DNA from: Hanleya hanleyi
Taxonomy: Eukaryota; Mollusca; Polyplacophora; Lepidopleurida; Hanleyidae
Length of the DNA stretch: 64,000 bases
Direction: 5' to 3'
Assembly (NCBI GenBank): GCA_036873755.1
Contig: JAVTVY010019632.1
Location: 1 to 64,000, forward strand
In this document: positions 33,362 to 45,300 of the stretch, one piece after another
Layout of the letters: each line of letters opens with the position of its first letter
Position numbering within the stretch: position 1 is the stretch's first letter
Program-made: the position numbers and the translations under genes
The notes under the pieces: generated by a model
Databases searched by the model: none
What the model was told of the DNA's origin: nothing
Seen by the model: only the letters and a program-made list of their open reading frames with translations

Positions 33362-36300
33362 GTAAACTTTACTCGCACTTTCTCTATATTAACATTTTAC
33401 AACGAGTTTTATGGAAACTCCATACCGCCAAGGAACATTTAATTGGTGGATTCAGATTTTCAGACGGCATTTTGATTGGATTGCGGAGGAAATTGAACAT
33501 CCTGCCAATCACAGAGTTTCGTAAACGTCCATTGAGCAATAGACTGCCCATGGAGTTTTACAGAACCAACCGTGCATCACTGGATATCTTTCAGTTTTAC
33601 AGCTCCTGATTGGATAATTCAATTTTTTCTAAAGAAATCCGATGTTTCCATTGGCCAAATCGCAGAGTTTCTTTAAAACTCCATTACAATATCTATAGCT
33701 GTTGCCCAAAATTATAAATGGCAGATTTTCCTCACGGGGACGGAGAGTCCCACATAATTTAGTGTGTTCTCTACAAGGCTTTGGTAGCGAGCGTCTACAA
33801 GTCCTTACGCGGGGCAGTGCCATTAATCTTGAACAAAAAATGAATGAAAAATAATGCACTGTGCACTGTGATTGGAGCCGCACCAAGCAAGACTATATCT
33901 GTATTGACTATCATCCCTTCTGTCAGAAGCAAATTAACTAGAAATGTATATCATAAGATTAGACTACATGTAGCTAGACGGCACTGGCACTCGTCAAACA
34001 GCCTACTCCACTAGACGCTTTCACAGCCCCTACAAACGCAAGACGAAATGCAAAGGCACCACTCGGGGGTCATGGGTGAGACTAATTATGTTTCTTAGGC
34101 TGAGTATTCAAATTACAGCATCAGCTCATCTCCCGTGATGCAACACTCGATATTTGTTTTGAAAATGCACCAATGCAACAAATACTAGTCTGACGTGGAA
34201 TAACTGCACAACCACAGACAGGCTTCTATCTGATTTGCTTCTTCTTCCATTCAATTCATATTACGCCGTTTTATGTTGTCACCACCATTGCATGTTCTGA
34301 ATTACTAAGGATGATTGACAGTATCTCATTTGTTCAAAATTTAGTGAGTGAAAAATAGAGATTGTAACCTTCGCCTGCCCACTGCTGGCAGAATCACAAT
34401 CAGCTCCCCAGCCACCACTTAGACTGTTCCCACCAATCATCACGTCGTTCCACCGGGAGTGACACCAGGATTAGGCATTGTTACTTGATATATTCGTTAC
34501 TTTAGAATTCATTTCAATTGCGATTTTGACTGACATTCAGGAAAGTTGTTAAAAAACATTATTACAGGAGTGAATGTCAATTTATGTGAAAAGTAGTGCT
34601 TTCAGGTATACAATTATGGCCGTTGTCGGTCACGTACATGTAGCAATCCGGAGGGGGGTAACTCCTGCTGTTGCCTGCAGTGAGCAAGGGGAGTTATCAT
34701 GAGAGACATAAGATGCGTATTGGACAGCTTAGCCAATTCAAAAAATCCAAGTACGCTATCAAACCATTAAGACGAAGTGATGATAGAGGAAGCTTTTCTG
34801 AATAAGGCACTGAAGAGGTCAATCGATTCTTCCCCAAACGACCAAGATGATGTCAGTAGTATAGAAAGAGGCGATTCGAGTCACTGGATGTTTGGCCTCT
34901 GTGACGTCACAGTCACCTCCGCGTTTCCAGTGATTTTGGCGTGAAAGAGGTCATGGCACCATCTGCACATTCAGTGGTGCATGGAAAACTCGGACTCGAA
35001 CCAATCCGGCAATCTAAAAAAAAAATCCGGAAAACGGACTATACACCTCTGAAATACTATTGTTTGTTCGGACATTTCATTTTATAGATTTCTGATGATG
35101 GTGATTCTGAGTATGGCGCTTCTGGTGTTGACCAATGCATTCCTTAGCAACCAACTTAACCAAGTTAGCTTGACCTCGTGTTATTGCCACCTGTGACTAT
35201 ATTTATACGCATATTTCATAATATACTATTCTTCAGCTGCTGCTGGTCCAAAGAAGCCAACACTTCCCCAAAGCTACACGGCTCGCGTTGAATGTAACAT
35301 ACTGAACAAGCAAAAGACGACTGATGTCATAGAATACTTCGACTATCCAAACAACAGGGGTGCCGTGATCCAAACAGACCTCGGACAATCGGCCCAGATA
35401 GTCTACGACTACGCAACAAATGAGTTATTCACAATTCTTAGAGGAGATCAACGTAAGTATCAACCTACTGGTGGCCATCGTGAATGAGTTGTTATAAATG
35501 CACAAGAGAAATCATTTTTCTCTGATCGAAACTCCACATTCTCAGTGTCCTTATTGTCCCCCGCCGCAACGCGGCCGGGGACTTTAAAATGGTTCTTGCT
35601 TCTATGTGTCCGTGCATGCACGAACATGTCCGTGCAAATACTTCGTAAGCAATAACTTCTAAATGCTTTGTCGGATTCCTCCGAAATTTGGCATCTGCAT
35701 TCTTTGCGACAAGACGTCTCTTGGTATTACGTTTCAGCAAGATCCGCCTGTAGGTGGCGCCACTGGGGTCTTGGTTCTATTTGTCCGTGCATGCACGGAC
35801 ATGTCCGTGCAAATACTTCGTAAGCAATAACTTCTAAATGCTTTGTCGGATTCCTCCGAAATTTGGCATCTGCATTCTTTGCGACAAGACGTCTCTTGGT
35901 ATTACGTTTCAGCAAGATCCGCCTGTAGGTGGCGCCACTGGGGTCTTGCTTCTATTTGTCCGTGCATGCACGGACATGTCCGTGCAAATACTTCGTAAGC
36001 AATAACTTCTAAATGCTTTGTCGGATTCCTCCGAAATTTGGCATCTGCATTCTTTGCGACAATACGTCTCTTGGTATTACGTTTCAGCAAGATCCGCCTG
36101 TAGGTGGCGCCACTGGGTCTTGTTTCAATCTTTAGTGCATGTCCGTGCAAATACTTCGTAAGCGATAACTCCTAAATGCTTTGTCGGATTCCTCCGAAAT
36201 TTGGCATCTGCATTCTTTGCGACAAGACGTCTGTTGGTATTACGTTTCAGCAAGATCCGCCTGTAGGTGGCGCCACTGGGTCTTGTTCCAATCTTTAGTG

Positions 36301-39300
36301 GATGTTCGTGCAAATGCTTCATAAGCGATAACTCCTAACTGCTTTGTCGGATTCCTCCGAAATTTGGCATCTGCATTCTTTGCGACAAGACGTCTGTTGG
36401 TATTACGTTTCAGCAAGATCCGCCTGTAGGTGGCGCCACTGGGTCTTGTTCCTATATTTAGTGCATGTCCGTGCAAATACTGCGTAAGCGATAACTCCTA
36501 AATGCTTTGTCGGATTCCTCCGAAATTTGGCATCTGCATTCTTTGCGACAAGACGTCGCTGGTATTACGTTTCAGCAAGATCCGCCTGTAGGTGGCGCCA
36601 CTGGGTCTTGTTCCAATCTTTAATGCATGTCCGTTCATGTTTGTTCAAATCCTTCGCGAGAGATAACTTTCGAACAATTTGTCGGATTTCTTTGAAATTT
36701 GGTAAATGCATTCCCTGCGACAAAACACCGTTGGTGGTGCATTTCAGCAAAATCCACCCGGAGGTGGCGCCACTAGAGTTCATTCCATTATTCCATGCTG
36801 CAAGTGATAACTTAGAAACACTTGGTCGAATTCCTTTGAAATATCCTACATATGTACCTTTCTGGGTAACATGAGAAACGTTGCGGCTCATCGGATTCTT
36901 CTCAAATTTGGCATGCATTTACCATGCCAGGAGCTGTTGCTTGGGATTGCCTTTCGCTCACTTGCACTCACAGGTGGCGCCACCTGGTGGCAACATCACA
37001 AATTCGTTTCCGGGTAATAACTTGAGAACTGACCATCGGATTCTTCTCAAATTTTGTATGAATGTACCGTGACATAAGATGTCGCTTGATAATGCATTTC
37101 ACTGACTTGCGCCTAGAGGTGGCGTCACCTGGTGTCAAAATCTAAATTTGGTTTCTGGGCAATAACTTGAAGACCCTCATCGGATTCTTCTCAAATTTGG
37201 TATGCAGATGTCCCCACGATACCATGTTCCTTGGGATTGTATTTTTCCCGCTTCTGCCTACAGGTGGCGTCTCCTGGTGGAAAAATTTGTTTCCGGGCAA
37301 TAATTTGGCAACTGCTCATCAGATTATTCTCAAATTTTGTATTCATATGTGACCCGCCCCAAATAACATGAACACCGGTGGGCATCTAGTACCGGCAATA
37401 ACTTGAGGACCCCTCTTCAGAGTCTCAAAGTTCATATGCCGATACCATGACATGAGATGTCATTTGGGATTGTGTTTTGCCTGCTTGCACCTACAGGTGG
37501 TGACTCTTTGTGGCAAAGTCTAAATTTGGTTTCTGGGCAATAGGTTGAGGATGCCTTCATATTCTTGTCAAATTTAGTTTGCAGATAATATGCCATGAGT
37601 TGTCTCTTGGGGTTGCATTTCGGTTACATAATTTTCATGCTACATGGTAAAGAAAATATATTACAGTAGTAATCAACATTCAGTCAGCCATTCGGAGTTG
37701 ATCTCAAAACCTGGGAAGGTGGAAAGACCCCTCTGCTTCTTACGCCTGTGAAGTAGCTGTTGCCATCCTCATGAATATCTTCTGAAACCGACAGCGCTTA
37801 TAAATATTGCTGCCATTTTGGCGGGGGACCTAGCATCCTCTGTTTGCTTGTTTAGTATTTCATTAGGTTATATAGAAGCGTCGGATCACCGCCCTGCAAT
37901 ATTTGACTTCACAGATCGTAGAAGCAGCAGAAGTTCTTCCTCCACCTCGTCCATTTTGTTTGGTCCACGTCATAGTGCAGCTGCCTGTGCCGCCCACATC
38001 TGGTGCGAACCCCACAAAGCGGTGGGATGGCAAAATTTGCCAAGCGAATTCGTCCGCGTCGCATGCCGCGTCCGATGTGAAAAGGCCCTACAAATATCAT
38101 ATTGAGATGGATATATTCAATCACACAGGAGTAGATAGTAATGGGAGTGTTCTGGGCCAGGTGGTACCTTCACTTAATAAGTACAAAGTGTCATCAATGC
38201 CCCCAGATACAGTTGCCATCTATGCCCTCAGGCTATGCCCCTAGGCATTGTACTCAGACTATTTCCCCGGGCTATGCCCCCAGGATATGCCATACTACGC
38301 ACTTCGACTCGCATGAATGGTTTTATTACTCTTACTAAGGTAAGACATCTAATGGAGCTTTTTCCCCCGAAAAATGTACTGGGAAAATAGGTAGAATCTG
38401 TACTTGTGCACGTGAAGCCTAGAACATTTAGTTTTCTGACAAAAACAGAAATTTCGGTGAAGTTTTTTTTTTTTTTTCATATTTATTAAAAATTTCCATA
38501 CCTCTGAAACGGGATGGACTATAAATGTGAAACTCGCGCCGTTGGATAGCCAGGAGAGAGGCACGTCGTTCGATCGTCATGATACTATCATAGTGATAAA
38601 CTATAAATTATACGGCTTTTGGACAAGTCTCTATGTCTTCAGAACGGGAGCGATGTTTGGGGCGAAACTTACAGTGTTCGATAGCCCCGGATGACGCGCA
38701 TATCGTCATTGCCATGATGTCGCCATAGTGACGTCATAATCTAAATTAGAACGATTTTGGTAAAGTCTCCATATGTCCAAAAAGGAGGTGATTAGAAGAA
38801 TGAAACTCGAACCATCGGATAGGAATTCTCGAGTTCAACTGGGTTCATCTCTCATTGTCGTCCGCAGAGTCAGTCTTCTCTGAGTCCTCTACTGCACCGT
38901 TTTCTTCAGTAACTCATGTATTGTCACAGGTGGTCAACTTACTGAACAAATATTTCCCAACCTTAATAGCCAGCCTGAAATGATTCGCGTAGTCCATATC
39001 GTATCGAGTTTTGAGATATCTCGTTGTTTTCACAATTTCCTGATGAATATGATCATTTAGCAGCGTGTACCATTTCATCACGTGATCGTAATACATATGG
39101 CGCAGTGTCTTTTCCATCATCGAGATCTGGTCTTCGTTTGCCATTTCACGCGATCCATTTTCACCGTATCCTTCCCCCATGTACTGGTGTTTCCGCTCTT
39201 CAGCATATTTTTTTTCAGCAGAAAAAATTGCCATGTCAAGAGAGTAATATTGAAAGAATAGTTACCCCAGGAGGGTAATATTGAAAGGGTTACCGTCTGC

Positions 39301-42300
39301 AGAGTTAATTCCTCTGTCTGGCGGGTAGTATGGAAAGAATAGTTACCCCAGGAGGGTAATATTGAAAGGGTTACCGTCTGTAGACTTAATTCCCTGTCAG
39401 GAGGGTAATATTGAAAGAATAGTTAGCGCCTACAGACGTATTTCCCCTGCCACCAGGCACTATCTCCTCATAGATATACTATGCTTGTCCAATCAAAATG
39501 CAAGATTCTCACGTGGGGCACGCTTAATTCACCTTTACTATTTCCACCAGAATCTTGCACAGTGGACACGCTCACACAAGATGCAAACAACTTCCTGTTC
39601 GGTTACCAAGTAGTGAACCATACAACTCGGATCTTCTCGGCCAATGGCGCTCTCAGATTTGGCGGAGACACTAACGAGCAGTATCTCGGCCTGTCCGTGA
39701 TCCGTGGAATGCAAGTCAACGGATGGCGGTCATGTATATACTGGCCCGATCTCAAAGCCACAAGCAACGTCACGTGGTATTTCACAGGTAATATATCATA
39801 TTATCAAACAGTATTATCTCCCTCTGATTTCTTGTATTGTTACGGTGTATCGTTCTCTCTGTTTGCTGTCCCATCTTCCATATAAGTTATCTCCCTTCTT
39901 TCACAGGTTGTACCCTTTGCATTCGTCGGCTATTCTCGTAGCGAAAATGTCCTAAAATCGGTCCATTTTACTTAACCGTCTAATTTGGAGCTTGTGAAAA
40001 CTCAACAGTTGACTCGGCATAATTTGTCTATCTTGCAACGCATATAGCAAAATGGAATCTACGAAATGACCGAATCTACGAAATGACCATCATTTATTCA
40101 TGATATTTATCATCCATGACATTATAAACTACTTTTTTTATTTTTTTTCTGTATGATACCTCGAATGTACCGTAACGTAACGTAATTGTAATCTACAAAA
40201 ATTTGCCGCGGCATCAATAAGTTTTTTGTATTGATATTACAGATTCCTCGGCATGGCAGGAAGCGATTGGTGCGGATCAACTTCCGGTTAGGTGTGAGAT
40301 AACTGGAAAAGCTGTGGACTCGGTCTCGAGTACTACCCACACGTACCACCACATTTACGAATTCAGTCATTTCAGACCGTATATTGATACCGCGGACCTG
40401 ATTTTCGAGGTAAGTCATTAGCATAGGCTGTTTGGAGCAAATCGCGAAACCATCACCTCACGATAAATGGTGTTGAATGACACAAAAATGGAGTTGAGTA
40501 TAACAGTATTATTTGGTGTTAAGCCAGTATTAGCACCCATTTCAACACACAACACTAACTCACCATCCCCAACACCATTTTGTCTGGCTTAACTGACCTC
40601 AATACCATTTTCCTGTGTTATTGGGCAATTGTGTCTGGCTGTTGTGGATGACAATATTCACCTATATTCATATCAGCTACCTTGAATGCAGTCAAGTTTT
40701 GAAGACGAGGAGCTGGAACATCGGACTATCTATTGTCAGAAAACAGAGATTGCATTCGGAGTTTATTAGTTGCAAGAATAGCTGAATGAAAATGACAAGT
40801 TCATTGTCCCCATCGAGCAATCTCTTTCCAGATTTTTTTTCAAAGATATTATTTGGTTTAGAATATCGATGAGGTCATTTAACCCCACAGGACGTGACCA
40901 GGAGTGTCCTAACTACATTTTAATTTAAATGCGATCCATGAATCTTTGAGCTGTGATAATATCATAGCCCTGACTACCCTCAATATGGAAATGGGTGAAT
41001 TATGTGCTCGCTAGAGGTATTCGACGGCAGTAGTATATAGCCCGCATTAACCCTCAACTTGACCTCTTTGCACTTAAATTTGAGGCAGTCACGTGACAGA
41101 GGTCAAAGGTGATTGAGTGCACTTGACCTGTATCCTTTCATCTTGTCTGTGACCTTGGATCATGTTTAGACATGTTAGGGTTTTTTCCATCACGTGCGGT
41201 ATGACGTCACTTCCGGTCTGGGTGAATGGGGCATGTGAACATGATAGGACATGTACTGACCTGTCTGTGGGGTTTTTCCCTACAATGTCGTTCACCTTCG
41301 TGTTTTTTCGGTGCGAAAGGGTACGTCCGTGTCTTTTCGGTGAGAGGGAACATGATAGGCCATGTACTGTCTGTGGGAGGTTTTCCCGCCAGAATTTCGC
41401 TGTCGTCTGCTTGTCACGTGCCGAACACCTGGCTCTCCGAATTGCAACGTTGTTGCACGTTCGCTACAATGTTGCGCCATCGTGAACACCTGGTCTGGCG
41501 TCTGCGTGAGTGAGTTCACGTGCCGAACGCGATTAGCAGTGCATGTACAGACTTGTATGCCGTCCATTCATTTGAGTCGGGGACTTGGGGTCCCTACGGA
41601 AGGATTTTGCAAGTCATGGGTGGGTGTATGTAAAATGAGGATTTGTCTTGAAAATATAAAAAGCGGAACACGGACTTTACCTCTAAAATAGGGGAAAACC
41701 CCTATCAACTCTCTCCCAAAGGGCTAATATCGATCCCTGGCTTATCGGGTTCTGCCTGGAGTGGGTGTATGTAAAATTAGGATTTGTCCCGAAAATATAA
41801 AACAGCGGAACACGGACTTTACCCCTACAATAGAGGAAAACTCCTATCAAACCTATCCCAAATGGCAAATATCGGTCCCTGGCTTATCGGGGCCTGCTGA
41901 CAGGGTGGGGGAGTGGGTGTATGTAAATTTAGGATTTGTCCCGAAACTATAAAAAGCGGAACACGGACTTTACCCCTACAATAGAGGAAAACTCCTATCA
42001 GCCCTATCCAAAAGGGCTAATATCGGTCCCCGGGCTTATCGGGGCCTGGGTGCATGGGTGGGTGCATATAAAATCAGGATTTTTCCCGAAAATATAAAAA
42101 AACGGAACACGGACTTTGCCCCCCTAAACTAGGGGAAACCCTATCAAGGGCGTATATTGACTCCCATTGACCTTTGACCTCCAGTATAGAGTGCGTATAT
42201 TCACTACCATTGACCTTTGACCTCAAAAATATGCATATCGTGACCTTTGACAGCCAATCAGAAGCGAGTATTTTGACCTCGTCTGACTGTATACATGTAC

Positions 42301-45300
42301 TGACTTGGTTCTGGGGGTTTTCCATCACGGTTGTGCGCAGGTGTATGACGTCACTTCCGGTCTGCGTGAATCGGGCGTGACCTATGGGATGCATGTACTG
42401 ACTTGGCTCTGGGTATTTGCCCTCACGGGGAGGTCACGTGATCAGTTCAAGGTCATATCCCGTATAGTGTGTGTATATTCACTACCATTGACCTTTGTCC
42501 TCAAAAATTTGCATATCGTCACATTTGACAGCCAATCAGAAGCGAGTATTTTGACCTCGTTTGACTGTATGGAATGCATGTACCGACTTGGTTCTGGGGG
42601 TTTTCCATCATGTCGGGGACTTGGGGTCCCTAAGGAAGGATTTTGCAAGTCATGTGTGGGTGTATGTAAAATGAGAATTTGTGTCGAAAATATAAAAAGC
42701 GGAACACGGACTTTACCTCTAAAATAGGAGAAAACCCCTATCAACTCATCCCAAAGGGCTAATATCGGTCCCTGGCTTATCGGGTTCTGCCTGGAGTGGG
42801 TGTATGTAAAATTAGGATTTGTGCCGAAAATATAAAAAGCGGAACACGGACTTTACCGCTAAGATAGGGAAAAACTCCTATCCCAAAGGGCTAATATCGG
42901 TCCCTAGCTTATCGGGGCCTGCTGAGAGAGTGGGGGGAGTGGGTGTATGTAAAATTAGGATTTGTCCCGAAAATATAAAAAGCGGGACATGGACTTTATC
43001 CCTACAATAGAGGAAAACACCTATCAACCCTATCCAAAATGGCTAATATCGGTTCCCGGGCTTATCGGGGCCTGGGTGCATGGGTGAGTGAAATGTAAAA
43101 TCAGGATTTTTGCCGATAATATAAAAAAACGGAACACGGACTTTACATTCATCAGTATGAGTAGTAGCGAACGTGGACATTTTGGGGCAGTGAAGGAAGG
43201 TATTTGGGGTAGAGAGGGACCATCCTTGGTCCGAATGCGTCGTGTGAGGTGTTATCTTGTAGCAACGCCCGCCAACGCCAAGCTTAATGCTTCAACGCCC
43301 TGGTGAAATATCTCAGAAGCTCTGATTTTCTAGATATTCCGTGGAATTGTCACAAATTCTTCGAAATGCAGTGACGTCCGTCGTTACGCCTTAACAGACT
43401 GGAGAGAGAACAACAACAAGAACAAGGATGACACATGAGAGAACAACAACAACAAGAAGGTTTTTTTCATATAGTTTATTTTCCCCAATGTTACATCATA
43501 CCCACGCTGGGGGAGCCGCGTTGGGTATGTTTACAACTAAAAAAACTCTTGTCCAATCAGAGGGTACCATTTGCATCTGTTATATTCCTTCTTGTCCGTT
43601 AGATGTATTTTCGGCTGCTCTTGTCTGTCGCCATTTCAGAAAGTTCCATCTTCGGCCATGTTCGCTCTGAACCGTTTGTTCTAATCATCGTCGGGCAGGT
43701 CAGGATACCGTTGAGGTAACATATCCTGAGATAGTTGTTTGCGCATTCTGAGTATCTATCAGTGCATGGGTGAATACATTCATCCGCTGGGAAGATTCCG
43801 TAATTTGGTCACGAAAAACGTGACATTGATCATCCTCTCCACTATCCACTTGGTGTTGGGGCGTTGTTGTTGGGCCCATTCCAAGGGATCCAATTGGTCC
43901 ACTTGGTCCAGCATCGTCTCTAGCGACGCCCGGTTAATGATGGTAAACACATAACCAAACGCCAGATTTAATTTGAAGGACGTAGCTTGGTCATTGAAGA
44001 TGGCTTCCACGTAGCTGCTTAGACGGGCGAGGTTGGTCAGTCGGAAATTGTAGATATCTTGAATAGGGCGATGACGGTGGAAACAGTGCCGTATCATGGG
44101 CCAATGGCGCCGATAGATGTCACTCACTGGATGGGCGTCCTGTAAGAGATCGCTGGGAACATCCACCGCATCGTCCAGAAAATGTTCGATGTCGTCAGGC
44201 GTATGACTCGAAACCGTAACGCTGGGGTCCGGCTGGATATCCAGACCCTCCTGGACTGTGGGTATAGGCGAGCTCTCCGTGATCGCATCACCAGTGGCAT
44301 TCGTCTCCCCGGGTTCATCTTCACTGGGTCTGACCTTCCGCGGCTCCACTTTAGTGGAAAGTTATTGCCCAAACCGTAGAGACGGGGCATGAATCAAACG
44401 TTGGTGCTGTTTTAACCGACTGGGTCGTTTGAAGAGTCGACCACAATCGTTACATTGTACCGTCGCACCCTCGTGGAGTGCCCTCTTATGGCGCAGTAAA
44501 TTATCCTCCCGATTGAATGACCGTTCGCAGATTATACAAGTATACCGTGCATCGTTGTGGGTGGAGGCCTCGTGGCGTCGTAAACTTTCTATATGAGTAA
44601 ACTGCTTCTGGCAAGTTGTACAAGATAACATGTCGGCTGTGGATCTGAAAATGATGAAGGCCGTAAAAATTCTGGCTCTTATAGTCCAACATAGAAGTAC
44701 CCGGATGTAGGCGCGTACGTCAGCGACAAAAACCCGGATGTACAAGAGCCCGGATGTACCCGGATGTAAAAGTCTCCGGATGTAAAAGTGCCCGGATGCT
44801 CAATTCACTTCGTCCTCTGGGAAATCTCCTCTCTCCTCGTGCAAAGATCACACCCGGCCAAGGGTACACCTTCAAGGCAGGTCAGCCATCGCTGGCGATG
44901 ATAGCGGAGATCTCCGGGCTCTTCCCTGGTTGAGCTGTAACCCACACTGAAGAAATCATCAATCATTTCCATAGTTATGGGCGGGTATCTTTTGGTAACT
45001 CTTTTGCGGAGTCGAGCGGGAACCGCCACCTTTTCGTCAATCTTCAACGATTGCTCATCTGCCTTGGAATTGGCTGGCTTTTCCATTTGATCGGGTCTGG
45101 TACAGGTTGTGAGAAATGTACATCTAACATGCGTGTTTCCGTATTTATAGTTAGAGGCAAGGTGACCATCCTATCCACCAATCAGAAGCCATCATTTCAG
45201 AAAGTTTAATCTTCGTTCAGTGTAACCTAAACGTCTTCAGGCAATCCATGATACTGAAGCTCGAAGCTCTCACTTCTCTCATTCAACACTGAGATCAATC

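Noticed and set aside
35492..36918. Serial minus-strand frames (NTKRRLVAKNADAKF type)
   Set aside because: Same peptide in each unit because the satellite unit is open in that frame; no start or domain logic.
41162..43010. Plus-strand frames of 60-140 codons in the transposon ends
   Set aside because: Mirror-image frames occur in the other inverted repeat and tandem units; no motif, no coding bias seen.
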